From assembly GCF_000657795.2 (NCBI RefSeq), contig NZ_JHEP02000016.1:1-64000 (forward strand): a DNA stretch of 64,000 nucleotides, in the 5' to 3' direction. The stretch comes from Bordetella pseudohinzii. GTDB taxonomy: Bacteria; Pseudomonadota; Gammaproteobacteria; Burkholderiales; Burkholderiaceae_B. The position numbers and the translations under genes are program-made. This document shows, one piece after another, positions 1 to 8,433 of this stretch (position 1 is its first letter; the number at the start of each line of letters is the position of its first letter). Under the pieces are notes generated by a model, which was given only the letters and a program-made list of their open reading frames with translations, searched no databases and was not told where the DNA came from.

Positions 1-292
1 GGGTGTCTGACACCGCTGCGCGGGCCGCCGCCAGCCTCGCCGCCATGGCGGAGCCGTTGCCGCGGTGTCAGGCGCCGCCAGGCGCTGCCGGGGATGGCGA
101 GGGCGTGCCACTGGGTGTCTGACACCGCTGCGCGGGCCGCCGCAAGCCTCGCCGCCACGGCGGAGCCGTTGCCGCGGTGTCAGACACCGCCAAGCGCTGC
201 CGGGCATTGCGAGGGCGTGCCGCTGGGTGTCTGACACCGCTGCGCGGGCCGCCGCAAGCTTCGCCGCCATGGCGGAGTCGTTGCCGCGGCAC
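1..292. repeat. Tandem 112-bp repeat, about 2.6 copies, with embedded 63-bp element
   Basis: A 112-bp unit starts at 1, 113 and 225. Each unit opens with GGTGTCTGACACC (2-14, 114-126, 226-238). A 63-bp sub-element begins with GGTGTCAGACACC and ends with GGTGTCTGACACC: 176-238 has intact ends, and 64-126 has a mutated left end (GGTGTCAGGCGCC). The sub-elements are separated by 49 bp that contain a GCCGCCATGGCGG-type palindrome. The same 63-bp element recurs alone and inverted at 31719-31781. The array lies just past the stop codon of the GST gene and extends out of the window to the left. I see no coding sense in it. Confidence 0.9.
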
Positions 293-1159
293 TCAGGCTT
301 TATCCGCCGTCTTGGTATCGAAGTCGCTGGCGTCGTGGCGTTCGCGCAGTTGTTCGGACAGCGGGCCGCGCAGGCGGTTGACGATGCGGCCGCGTTCGAC
401 GGCGGGGCGGGCGAGCAGGGCGTCGGCCCAGCGCTGCACGTGGCGGTATTCGTGCACGGCGAGAAAATCGGCCGCGTCATAGAGCCAGCCCTTGATGAGG
501 CCGCCATACCAGGGAAAGACGGCGATGTCGGCGATGGTGTATTGGTCGCCGGCAAGGTATTCGTGTTCGGCCAGGCGGCGGTCCAGTACGTCGAGCTGGC
601 GCTTGGTTTCCATGGTGAAGCGGTCGATGGCATATTCGATCTTCACGGGAGCATAGGCATAGAAGTGGCCGAAACCGCCGCCGACATAGGGCGCGCTGCC
701 CATCTGCCAGAACAGCCAGGACAGGCATTCGGCGCGTTGCGCGGGATCGGCGGGCAGGAAGTCGCCGAATTTCTCGGCCAGGTAGAGCAGGATGGCGCCG
801 GATTCGAACACCCGTATCGGCTTGGCGCCCGAGCGGTCCACCAGGGCCGGGATCTTGGAGTTGGGGTTGACGTCGACAAAGCCGCTGCCGAACTGGTCGC
901 CTTCGCCGATGCGGATCAGCCAGGCGTCATACTCGGCCTGCTTGTGGCCGCGCGCCAGCAGCTCTTCGAGCAGGATGGTGACTTTCTGGCCGTTGGGCGT
1001 GCCCATGGAGTAGAGCTGCAGCGGATGGCGGCCCACCGGCAGGGCTTGCTCGTGGGTGGCGCCCGCGATGGGACGGTTCAGGCTGGAGGCGTTGGAGGCG
1101 GTGCTGGCGCTGTGCTTGTTCCAGGTCCAGACCTTGGGCGGGAGGTATTCCGTCGTCAT
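293..1159 (-). CDS. yghU: YghU-type glutathione S-transferase / GSH-dependent disulfide-bond oxidoreductase
   Basis: A 288-residue cytosolic protein of the YghU/YfcG group of glutathione transferases, whose members bind glutathione and reduce mixed disulfides rather than conjugate electrophiles. After the roughly 45-residue N-terminal extension typical of YghU, the thioredoxin-fold domain shows STPNGQKV-like SMGTPNGQKV (51-60), the cis-proline loop NPNSKIPAL (98-106) and the glutathione-contacting ESGAILLYLAE (119-129). The helical C-terminal domain has DQYTIADIAVFPW. The length is normal for the family. It is a single gene, and its stop codon abuts the repeat array at 1-292. Confidence 0.93.
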   Translation of the reverse strand: MTTEYLPPKVWTWNKHSASTASNASSLNRPIAGATHEQALPVGRHPLQLYSMGTPNGQKVTILLEELLARGHKQAEYDAWLIRIGEGDQFGSGFVDVNPNSKIPALVDRSGAKPIRVFESGAILLYLAEKFGDFLPADPAQRAECLSWLFWQMGSAPYVGGGFGHFYAYAPVKIEYAIDRFTMETKRQLDVLDRRLAEHEYLAGDQYTIADIAVFPWYGGLIKGWLYDAADFLAVHEYRHVQRWADALLARPAVERGRIVNRLRGPLSEQLRERHDASDFDTKTADKA

Positions 1160-1258
1160 GGGTGCGCGTTCCGTTGGGAGGGTGACAAGGGGGATTCTGC
1201 CGTGTTTTCCGGCCGGCTTGCCGATTACCCCTACCGCGTCCGCCAGTTTCCGCGGCCT

Positions 1259-1924
1259 TCAGGCGGCCAGGTGCTGGCGCACCAGGTTCAGCAGCAGGGG
1301 CAGGCAGCGGGAAAAAAAGTGGTCCGCGCCCGGCACCACGATGACTGGATGGCCGCTGGGCCGCGCCCAGTCCAGCAGCGGGGCCAGCGGCGCCTGGGCA
1401 TCGTTTTCGCCATGGATGAGCGCGACATCTTCGGGCAGTTGCGGCGTATCGTAGACGCGCTCGGCCGGCACTTCGCCCACGGGCAGGCCGGCCAGGACCA
1501 CGCGGTCGGCCGGTGTGCCGGCATCCAGCAGCGCGCGCGCCACGCGGGCCTGGACGTAGGCGCCAAAGGAGAAGCCCACCAGGGCCAGGGGCAGGGCGGG
1601 GGCCTGGACGCGCAGGGCGCGCGCCAGGGCCAGGATGTCTTCGCTTTCGCCGTCGCCATGGTCATAGCGGCCGGCGCTGCCGCCCACGCCCCGGAAGGCC
1701 GGCCGCAAGGCCAGCCAGCCATCGTCGCGCAGTCCGTGGGCCAGGCGGTGCGGGATCTTGTGGCGCGGGCTGCCGCCCAACAGGGGTTGGGGATGGGTGA
1801 TCAGGGCGATGCCGCGCGGCGTCTGGGCCGGCGCGTCGGCCAGCACTTCTATGTCGCCGGCCGGACCGGCAAAGACATGGGTTTCGGTCTTGCCGGCGGC
1901 AGCGGCGAGGACGGATCCGGGCAT
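1259..1924 (-). CDS. Alpha/beta hydrolase
   Basis: A 221-residue serine hydrolase of the short, cap-less alpha/beta type often annotated in Betaproteobacteria next to unrelated genes. The nucleophile elbow is GFSFG (117-121, Ser119). The acid is probably Asp175 in HGENDAQAPL and the base His202 in GADHFF, so the triad looks complete. HPQPLLGG (44-51) is the oxyanion-side motif of this group. I chose the ATG at 1924 because homologues begin only a few residues before the first strand. The frame stays open upstream to 2104, but that part overlaps the next gene and looks non-coding. The substrate cannot be told from sequence. Confidence 0.85.
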   Translation of the reverse strand: MPGSVLAAAAGKTETHVFAGPAGDIEVLADAPAQTPRGIALITHPQPLLGGSPRHKIPHRLAHGLRDDGWLALRPAFRGVGGSAGRYDHGDGESEDILALARALRVQAPALPLALVGFSFGAYVQARVARALLDAGTPADRVVLAGLPVGEVPAERVYDTPQLPEDVALIHGENDAQAPLAPLLDWARPSGHPVIVVPGADHFFSRCLPLLLNLVRQHLAA

Positions 1925-2094
1925 GGAGGCTCCATGGATTGAGGCAGCCGCCATGGTAGCCGGCCTCGTGGACGAATTCGACCGCCCACTGAGGCGGGCC
2001 ATTGAAGACCCAGCCGATCTTGCGGTAGAAACGCATACCCTGCGTGGCGGGCGCCAGCCTGCCGCGCACCCGTTCAATATGAGCAGAGCTGGAC

Positions 2095-3270
2095 ATGAGC
2101 ACACAGGGCAGTCAGAAAGGTTATATCCCGGCCGCCGGCGAGGCAGGCGCCGAGGCCGATGTCATCGTGGCCGGCGCGGGCATGGTGGGCGCGGCCATTG
2201 CCTACGGCCTGGCGGGCCAGGGCCAGCGCGTGCTGCTGGTCGATGGCGGCGACACCGACTATCGCGCCGCCAAGGCGAACTTCGGGCTGGTGTGGCTGCA
2301 GGGCAAGGGCTACGGCAATCCGGACTATCAGCGCCTGTCGCACCGTTCGGTATTGGATTGGCCGGACTTCGCGCGCGAGCTGCAGGCTGAAAGCGGCATC
2401 GATCTGCAATACGAGCGCCAGGGAGGCCTGCATTTCTGCCTGGGCGAGGCGGAGCTGCGGGCGCGCGCCGAGCGCATGGACGCCTGGCGCCGCCAGTCGC
2501 CCGAGGCCGGCGATAGTGTCAGCGTGCTGGCGCGCGACGAGCTGCTGCGGCGCTTTCCGGGCCTGGACCTGGGGCCTGAGGTCAGCGGCGCCAGCGTGGG
2601 CGAGCTGGATGGGCATGCCAACCCGCTGCGCCTGCTGGCGGCCTTGCAGGCGGTCTTTCTGGCGCGTGGCGGCACGCTGTGGGGCAATGCGCCGGTGCGC
2701 GTCATCCGGCCTCTGGACGGCGGCGGCTTCGAGATCGAGGCCGGCGGGCGGCGCGCGCGCGGCGCGCGGCTGGTCATCGCCGCCGGGCTGGGCTCGGCCG
2801 CCCTGGGCGCGCAGGTGGGGCTGGCGCTGCCCTTGCGCCCGCAGCGCGGCCAGATCCTCGTGACCGAGCGGCTCGCGCCGCTGCTGCCCGTGCCGGCCAG
2901 CAGCATCCGCCAGACCGGCGAGGGCACCGTGATGGTGGGGCTGACCCAGGAAGAGGTCGGCTACGACCTGTCCACCACCACGAACGCGGCCGTGCACATG
3001 AGCCGCAATGCCTTGCGCATCCTGCCCGCCCTGGCCCAGGCCAGGCTGGTCCGGCACTGGTCCTGCCTGCGCGTCATGACGCCCGACGGCTGTCCGGTCT
3101 ATGCGCAATCGCGGCAGTTTCCCGGCGCCTTTGTCGCGCTATGCCATTCCGGCGTCACGCTGGCCGCCTTGCATGCGGGCCGTTATGCCCGCGCCCTGGC
3201 GGCGGGCGCCCCGCCTTCCTTCCTCGATGTCTTTCATCATGAGCGCTTCCATGTTCAGAAAGTTGCATGA
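2095..3270 (+). CDS. FAD-dependent oxidoreductase, DAO family (HcnC / D-hydroxyproline dehydrogenase beta-like)
   Basis: A 391-residue flavoprotein of the D-amino-acid oxidase/glycine oxidase family. The dinucleotide-binding GAGMVGAA motif lies near residues 27-34, followed by the usual FAD-binding and substrate-binding alternation. It is the first gene of a tight three-gene operon in which a [2Fe-2S] protein and an HcnB-like flavoprotein follow. This is the arrangement of hydrogen cyanide synthase, opine oxidase and D-hydroxyproline dehydrogenase. By family knowledge this subunit oxidises a secondary or primary amine and passes electrons to its partners. The substrate is not identifiable here. 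Confidence 0.9.
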   Translation: MSTQGSQKGYIPAAGEAGAEADVIVAGAGMVGAAIAYGLAGQGQRVLLVDGGDTDYRAAKANFGLVWLQGKGYGNPDYQRLSHRSVLDWPDFARELQAESGIDLQYERQGGLHFCLGEAELRARAERMDAWRRQSPEAGDSVSVLARDELLRRFPGLDLGPEVSGASVGELDGHANPLRLLAALQAVFLARGGTLWGNAPVRVIRPLDGGGFEIEAGGRRARGARLVIAAGLGSAALGAQVGLALPLRPQRGQILVTERLAPLLPVPASSIRQTGEGTVMVGLTQEEVGYDLSTTTNAAVHMSRNALRILPALAQARLVRHWSCLRVMTPDGCPVYAQSRQFPGAFVALCHSGVTLAALHAGRYARALAAGAPPSFLDVFHHERFHVQKVA

Positions 3271-3550
3271 ATCCGGTGCCGCGTCTGTGACGCTCACCAT
3301 CGACGGCCAGCCCGCGCAGGCCGAGCCCGGCGAGAGCGTGGCGGCGGTGCTGCTGCGCCAGGACGACATGCCGGCCAGCCGCAGCACGCCGGTCAATGGC
3401 AGCCCGCGCGCGCCCTATTGCATGATGGGCGTGTGCTTCGAATGCCTGGCCATCATCGATGGCGTGGCCTCCACCCAGTCCTGTATGGTGCCGGTGCGCG
3501 AAGGCATGCGCGTCGAACGCCAGCATGGCAAGCGGAGCGTGCGGGCATGA
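3239..3550 (+). CDS. (2Fe-2S)-binding subunit (HcnA / gamma-subunit-like)
   Basis: A small ferredoxin-like protein, 103 residues from ATG 3239 or 99 from ATG 3251; neither start has a clearly better ribosome site. The cluster ligands appear as PYCMMGVCFEC plus a later Cys in TQSCMVP, the CxxxxCxxC...C pattern of HcnA, SoxA-alpha and the gamma subunit of D-hydroxyproline dehydrogenase. It starts inside the 3' end of the DAO gene and ends in an ATGA overlap with the next gene, so the three are translationally coupled. It should shuttle electrons between the two flavoprotein subunits. Confidence 0.88.
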   Translation: MSASMFRKLHESGAASVTLTIDGQPAQAEPGESVAAVLLRQDDMPASRSTPVNGSPRAPYCMMGVCFECLAIIDGVASTQSCMVPVREGMRVERQHGKRSVRA

Positions 3551-5010
3551 CGCGCGAATTCGATGCCGTGGTGATCGGCGCCGGCCCGGCCGGCATGAGC
3601 GCGGCCATTCGCCTGCGCGAGCAGCATATGCGGGTGCTGGTGGTCGACGAGCAGCCCGCCCCGGGCGGCCAGATCTGGCGCGCGGTGGAAACCGTGGCGG
3701 GCACGCGCACCGGGCGCCTGCTGGGCGATGAATACCGCGCCGGCGCGGCCCTGGCCGAGCGTTTCCGCCAGTGCGGCGCCGTCTACGAGCCGCTGACCCA
3801 GGTCTGGCAGATCGAGAGCGGCTGGCAGGTCTATATGACGCAGGGCGGGCGCGCCCAGGCCGTGCGCGCGGGCCAGGTCCTGCTGGCCATCGGCGCGCAG
3901 GAGCGGCCCGCGCCTTTCCCCGGCTGGACCTTGCCGGGCGTGCTGACCGTGGGGGCGGCGCAGATTCTGCTCAAGACTTCCAATCAAGTGCCGGCCGGGC
4001 CGGTATGGGTGGCCGGCAGCGGTCCCTTGCCCCTGTTGTACATGGCGCAGCTGCTGCGCGCCGGCGGCCGGATCGCCGGCTGGCTGGACACGGCGGCGCC
4101 GGGCGCCTGGCGCCGCGCCTTGCCCTGGGCCGGCGCGGCCTGGGCTTCCTGGAGCGAGATCCGCAAAGGCCTGGGCTGGCTGCGCGAACTCAAGGCCGCC
4201 GGGGTCAGGCGCGTGCGCGGCGTGACGGCGCTGCGCGCGCTGGGCGAGGGCGCCCTGCGCGAGATCGAATACACGCTGGCCGACGGCAGCCCGCGGCGCG
4301 AAGCGGCCTCGGTGCTGCTGTCGCACGAGGGCGTGGTGCCCTCCATCCATATGACGCGCGCGCTGGACTGCGATCACCATTGGGATGCGCGCCTATCCTG
4401 CCTGGCGCCCGATCTGGACGATTGGGGCCAGACCAGCCGCGAAGGCGTGTATGTGGCCGGCGACGCGGCCGGCATCGGCGGGGCGCTGGCGGCCTGCGCG
4501 CGCGGCGAGCTGGCCGCGCTGGGCATGGCCCAACAGGCCGGGCGCATCACGGCGCGGGCGGCCGGGCAGGCCGCCGCCCCGCTGCGCGAAAAACTGCGCA
4601 GCCTGTTGCGCATCCGGCCCATGCTCGATGCGATCTACCCGCCGCGCGCCGGGATCTTCAACCCGCCGGACGAGACCATCGTGTGCCGCTGCGAAGAACT
4701 CACGGCCGGCGACATCCGCCGCGCCGCGCGCATCGGCCAGCCTGGACCCAATCAGGTCAAATCCTATACCCGCGCCGGCATGGGGCCCTGCCAGGGCCGC
4801 CAGTGCGGCTACACCATTGCCCACATTGTCGCCGCCGAAGAAAAACGGCCGGTCTCGGAAGTGGGTTTCTTGCGCATCCGGCCGCCGCTCAAGCCCCTGA
4901 CGCTGGGCGAACTGGCCTCGCTGGACATCGGCGGCGACGCGGCGGTGCTGGCCGGCGCGCCCGAGTCGCCGGGCGAAATGCCGGCTGGCGGCGGAGAGCC
5001 GCGGCCGTAA
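3547..5010 (+). CDS. FAD/NAD(P)-binding oxidoreductase with C-terminal BFD-like [2Fe-2S] domain (HcnB / alpha-subunit-like)
   Basis: A 487-residue pyridine-nucleotide-disulphide-type flavoprotein. GAGPAG at 11-16 binds FAD, and a second nucleotide-binding fold follows around VAGSGPLPLLYMA. A C-terminal BFD-like cluster domain has Cys380, Cys382, Cys415 and Cys420 (CRC and GPCQGRQC). This matches HcnB, OoxA and the alpha subunit of D-hydroxyproline dehydrogenase. The start at 3547 is fixed by the ATGA overlap with the upstream gene and by the Rossmann motif lying 10 residues in. It is the last gene of the operon. Confidence 0.9.
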   Translation: MTREFDAVVIGAGPAGMSAAIRLREQHMRVLVVDEQPAPGGQIWRAVETVAGTRTGRLLGDEYRAGAALAERFRQCGAVYEPLTQVWQIESGWQVYMTQGGRAQAVRAGQVLLAIGAQERPAPFPGWTLPGVLTVGAAQILLKTSNQVPAGPVWVAGSGPLPLLYMAQLLRAGGRIAGWLDTAAPGAWRRALPWAGAAWASWSEIRKGLGWLRELKAAGVRRVRGVTALRALGEGALREIEYTLADGSPRREAASVLLSHEGVVPSIHMTRALDCDHHWDARLSCLAPDLDDWGQTSREGVYVAGDAAGIGGALAACARGELAALGMAQQAGRITARAAGQAAAPLREKLRSLLRIRPMLDAIYPPRAGIFNPPDETIVCRCEELTAGDIRRAARIGQPGPNQVKSYTRAGMGPCQGRQCGYTIAHIVAAEEKRPVSEVGFLRIRPPLKPLTLGELASLDIGGDAAVLAGAPESPGEMPAGGGEPRP

Positions 5011-5145
5011 GCGCAGGGGGTTGTGGGTTGACCCCTCTGGGCAGGCCGCCGTGCGGCGAGCGGCAGATGCCAGCCATGGGCCGGAGGGTATATTTTGCTG
5101 TCCGGCCCCTCCGGGCCATGCCGTTCCCCGCACAAGGAGATCCCC

Positions 5146-5481
5146 ATGAAGATCCCGTTTCTGGTCCTGGCGTTGGCCGCCGCGGCGGCGCAGGCCGCGC
5201 CCGCCTTGCGCACGCCGCGGGTCGGTGTGTTGTGCGACAGCTATTTCTGCGCGGACCAGCAGGGGGTTTCCCGCGAGTTGACGCGCAAATACCTGGGCGC
5301 CGAGGCCGCCGCCCGCTTGCCGGCGCAAGGCGAATTCGACCGTGGCGCCTTCACTTTTGCCACAGGCCTGTTCTGCGACACCCGGGAGCGCGTGTGCCGC
5401 GAGGACCGCTATTTCGGCCCCGACGGCAAGCGCAGCGGGGCCGTGGATCCGGTTCATACCCGGCTGCTGTTTCCCCAATGA
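5146..5481 (+). CDS. YcgJ-family (Fels-1-prophage-protein-like) secreted protein
   Basis: A 111-residue protein with a Sec signal peptide (basic MK, then a hydrophobic alanine-rich stretch to about residue 19). The mature part carries four cysteines in GVLCDSYFC and LFCDTRERVC, plus SRELTRKYLG, which resembles E. coli YcgJ; one or two periplasmic disulfides are likely. Function in the family is unknown. The ATG at 5146 follows a good AAGGAG. A possible promoter -10 (TATATT, about 5090) lies 50 bp upstream. The name mentions a prophage, but nothing nearby is phage-like. Confidence 0.75.
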   Translation: MKIPFLVLALAAAAAQAAPALRTPRVGVLCDSYFCADQQGVSRELTRKYLGAEAAARLPAQGEFDRGAFTFATGLFCDTRERVCREDRYFGPDGKRSGAVDPVHTRLLFPQ

Positions 5482-5547
5482 AACGGCTCGGTTGGGGGCG
5501 GCGCAATTCAACGATGCATCCAGAAGGCATAGGCCTAAATTAATGGA

Positions 5548-5564
5548 ATACAATTAGTTTGTAT
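5548..5564. promoter_or_regulatory. Probable MarR operator (17-bp palindrome)
   Basis: ATACAATTAGTTTGTAT is a perfect 6-5-6 inverted repeat in an AT-rich island 20 bp before the MarR start at 5585. Size, symmetry and position are typical of a MarR autoregulatory operator overlapping its own promoter. The assignment is inferred from position. Confidence 0.7.
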
Positions 5565-5584
5565 GCCATCTAATTAAGCCTTCC

Positions 5585-6037
5585 ATGCCTGATTCCTCCT
5601 CCGCCGCGGCGCGCTTCGGCTCGCTGCTGTCCCAGGCCGCGCGCAGCTGGCGCCGCGCCGCTGATCGCCGCCTGCTTCCCTTTGGCCTGACCGACGCCAC
5701 CTGGCTGCCGCTGCTGCGTGTTTCGCGCGCCGGCCGCCCGATGCGTCAGAAAGAATTGGCCGCCTCGCTGGGCCTGGACGGCTCGTCCATCGTGCGGGTG
5801 CTCGATGCGCTGGAAGCTGGCGGCCTGTTGGCCCGGCGCGAGGATCCCGAGGACCGCCGCGCCAAGGCGCTGACCCTGACGCCGGCCGGCCAGGCCGTGG
5901 TCGAGCAGGTCGAGGCCGTGGCGCGCCAGGTGCGCGAGGTCGCGCTGGCCGATCTGCCGTCCGAGGAGGTCATCCGGGCCTGCGCCCTGCTCGAACGTAT
6001 CTGCGAGCGGCTGGACGCCGAAGGGGAGGGCGTATGA
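5585..6037 (+). CDS. MarR-family transcriptional regulator
   Basis: A 150-residue winged-helix repressor. The recognition helix region is QKELAASLGLDGSSIVRVLD (about 55-74), followed by the wing RREDPEDRRAKALTLT. It overlaps the downstream efflux pump by four bases (ATGA at 6034-6037), so it very probably controls that pump and itself through the palindrome at 5548-5564. MarR members of this type release DNA when bound by phenolic or other aromatic compounds; the ligand here is unknown. Confidence 0.92.
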   Translation: MPDSSSAAARFGSLLSQAARSWRRAADRRLLPFGLTDATWLPLLRVSRAGRPMRQKELAASLGLDGSSIVRVLDALEAGGLLARREDPEDRRAKALTLTPAGQAVVEQVEAVARQVREVALADLPSEEVIRACALLERICERLDAEGEGV

Positions 6038-7227
6038 ACACGTCCGTGCCCCGCGTGCAGCTATGGATGCTGGCCGTCTTCACGTTCAGCGGCACGCTGG
6101 CCATGCATATCTTCGTGCCGGCGCTCGCCATGGCCGGCAAGGATCTGGGAGCCAGCAATGCTTCCATGCAGATGACGGTCAGCCTCTACATCCTGGGGCT
6201 GGCCGGCGGCCAGCTGATCTACGGGCCCTTGTCGGATCGCTTTGGCCGGCGCCCGGTGCTCATGGGCGGCCTGGTCGTCTACACCCTGGCCGGCCTGGCC
6301 GCGGCCCTGGCGCCGGACGCCCATGCCCTGATCGCCGCCCGGCTCTTCCAGGCGCTGGGCGGCTGCGCGGGCCTGGTGCTGGCGCGCGCCATCGTGCGCG
6401 ACACCGCGACCGACAATTCGGCCGCCAAGCGCCTGGCGCTGATGAATATGATGGTGATGATTTCGCCGGCGCTCGCGCCCCTGGTGGGCAGCTTTCTGGC
6501 GGCCACGCTGGGCTGGCGCTCCATCCTGGCGGTGCTCTGCCTGCTGGGCGTGGCCAATTTGCTGCTGGCCTGGCGCAAGCTGCCCGAGACGCTGGTCCAG
6601 GCCGCGCCGCTGACGCCGGCCAGGCTGCTGCGCGACTATGGCGCGCTGTTCCGCTCGCGGCGCTTCGTGGGCTATACCCTGGGCGGCGGCTGCGCCACGA
6701 CGTCGATGTATGCCTTCGTGGCGAGCGCGCCCTTTATTTTCATTGACCAGCTGCACCGCCCCGAGCACGAGGTGGGCGTCTATCTGGCCCTCCTGGTCTC
6801 CGGCGTGTGGCTGGGCAATGCGGTGTGCGGCCGCCTGCTCAATGTCATCCCCATCGACCGCTTGCTGACGGCCGGCAATCTCTTGAGCGCCGCCAGCGTG
6901 CTCACGCTGCTGGGCTGTGTGCTGGCCGGGGTGATGGACACCACGCTCACCATGACGCTGATGTTTATTTTCTGCGTGGGCGCGGGCGCCTGTTCGCCGG
7001 CGGCGCTGACGCTTGCCATGAGCGTCAACCCGCAGGTGATAGGCTCGGCCTCCGGCCTGTACGGTTGCACCCAGATGGCCATCGGCGCGATCTGCACCAG
7101 CCTGGCGGGCCTGGGCGCCTCGCCGCTGCGCTCGGCCGTGCTGGTGATCGCCGTGGCCTGCGTGCTGTCGCAGCTGGCCTTGCGCATGGCGCAGTCCCGC
7201 CCCGGCGACCGCCAGGCCGCACATTGA
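6034..7227 (+). CDS. Bcr/CflA-type multidrug efflux MFS transporter
   Basis: A 397-residue inner-membrane protein with about 12 hydrophobic segments. The loop 2-3 signature is DRFGRRPVLMGG (about 67-78), and the transmembrane-4 motif ARAIVRDTA is characteristic of the DHA1 Bcr/CmlA drug:H+ antiporters. It is cotranscribed with the upstream MarR gene through an ATGA overlap. The role is presumably export of a toxic small molecule sensed by that regulator; the substrate is not predictable. Confidence 0.92.
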   Translation: MNTSVPRVQLWMLAVFTFSGTLAMHIFVPALAMAGKDLGASNASMQMTVSLYILGLAGGQLIYGPLSDRFGRRPVLMGGLVVYTLAGLAAALAPDAHALIAARLFQALGGCAGLVLARAIVRDTATDNSAAKRLALMNMMVMISPALAPLVGSFLAATLGWRSILAVLCLLGVANLLLAWRKLPETLVQAAPLTPARLLRDYGALFRSRRFVGYTLGGGCATTSMYAFVASAPFIFIDQLHRPEHEVGVYLALLVSGVWLGNAVCGRLLNVIPIDRLLTAGNLLSAASVLTLLGCVLAGVMDTTLTMTLMFIFCVGAGACSPAALTLAMSVNPQVIGSASGLYGCTQMAIGAICTSLAGLGASPLRSAVLVIAVACVLSQLALRMAQSRPGDRQAAH

Positions 7228-7296
7228 TTTTTACGGCGCCCGCATTGGCGTTATGCTCTGCGAGTCGCGTACCCCTGATGAGAGCTGGAGACAGAA

Positions 7297-8391
7297 ATGA
7301 GTCAAGACCAACCCAAATTCCTGCTTGAGCGTCACCCGAATCCGGTGGCGCCCGCCGAGCGCGAGCGCCTGCTCCAGGACCCGGGGTTTGGCCGGATTTT
7401 CACCGACCACATGGCCACCGTGCGCTACAGCGCCGACCGCGGCTGGCATGACGCCAAGATCGTCGCGCGCGGCGATCTGAACCTCAACCCCTCGACCCTG
7501 GTGCTGCATTACGCCCAGGAGATCTTCGAGGGGCTGAAGGCCTATCGCCTGCCCGACGGCGGCGCGACGCTGTTCCGCCCCGACGCCAATGCGCGGCGCT
7601 TTCGTAACTCGGCCGCCCGTCTGGCCATGGCCGAGCTGCCCGAGGACCTCTTCGTCGAATCCGTCGAGGCCCTGGTGCGCCTGGAGCGCGACTGGATCCC
7701 CTCGGCCGACGGCGCTTCGCTCTACCTGCGCCCCTTCATGATCGCCACCGAGGTCGCGCTGGGCACCAAGCCGTCGGCCGACTATCTGTACGCCGTCATC
7801 GCCTCGCCCGTGGGCGCTTACTTCAAGGGCGGCGGTTCGGCCGTCACCATCTGGGTCTCCGACAACTACACGCGCGCCGCGCCCGGCGGCACCGGCGCGG
7901 CCAAGTGCGGCGGCAATTACGCGGCCAGCCTCCAGGCCCAGGCCGAAGGCGCGCGCGAAGGCTGCGACCAGGTGGTCTTCCTCGATGCGGTCGAGCGCCG
8001 CTGGGTCGAGGAGCTGGGCGGCATGAATGTCTTCTTCGTCTTTGCCGACGGCTCGCTGCAGACGCCGCCCTTGACCGGCACCATCCTGCCCGGCATCACC
8101 CGCGACTCGCTGATCACCCTGGCCCGCGACCTGGGCATGACGGTGCGCGAAGAACCGTATTCCATCGACCAATGGCAGGCAGACGCCAAGAGCGGCAAGC
8201 TGGTCGAGTCCTTTGCCTGCGGCACGGCCGCCGTGGTCACGCCCATCGGCCAGGTCAAGGGCCGCAAGCACGGCTTTACCATCGGCACGGGCGGCGCGGG
8301 CGACGTCACGCTGCGCCTGAAGGCCGCCTTGCAGGACATCCAGCGCGGCCGCAGCGCCGACAAGCACGGCTGGCTGCACAAGGTGGACTGA
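7297..8391 (+). CDS. ilvE: Branched-chain amino acid aminotransferase (type II)
   Basis: A 364-residue PLP enzyme that interconverts leucine, isoleucine and valine with their 2-oxo acids. The length and sequence follow the longer type II (mitochondrial-like) branch rather than E. coli IlvE. EIFEGLKAYR lies near residue 70, and the PLP lysine is Lys203 in AAKCGGNYAASL. GTAAVVTPIG occurs late in the protein, near residue 310. It has a GGAGAC ribosome site and its own terminator at 8434-8464, so it appears monocistronic. Confidence 0.95.
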   Translation: MSQDQPKFLLERHPNPVAPAERERLLQDPGFGRIFTDHMATVRYSADRGWHDAKIVARGDLNLNPSTLVLHYAQEIFEGLKAYRLPDGGATLFRPDANARRFRNSAARLAMAELPEDLFVESVEALVRLERDWIPSADGASLYLRPFMIATEVALGTKPSADYLYAVIASPVGAYFKGGGSAVTIWVSDNYTRAAPGGTGAAKCGGNYAASLQAQAEGAREGCDQVVFLDAVERRWVEELGGMNVFFVFADGSLQTPPLTGTILPGITRDSLITLARDLGMTVREEPYSIDQWQADAKSGKLVESFACGTAAVVTPIGQVKGRKHGFTIGTGGAGDVTLRLKAALQDIQRGRSADKHGWLHKVD

Positions 8392-8433
8392 AACCGCGCG
8401 CCCGGACCGCTTCCCGGAGCGGGGCGATGCGCC

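Noticed and set aside
1-292. CRISPR array
   Set aside because: The period is 112 bp, the 'spacers' are nearly identical between units, the repeat is palindromic and bounds a 63-bp element, and no cas genes are present.
65-1942. A 625-codon open frame on the plus strand
   Set aside because: It runs through the repeat array and opposite the GST and hydrolase genes, both of which show full catalytic motifs.
2095-5010. Hydrogen cyanide synthase
   Set aside because: Subunit types match hcnABC but gene order differs and the family also includes opine and D-hydroxyproline dehydrogenases; sequence alone does not support glycine as substrate.
5146-5481. Prophage remnant
   Set aside because: The YcgJ-like protein belongs to a family named after a prophage, but no phage gene, integrase or attachment site lies nearby.
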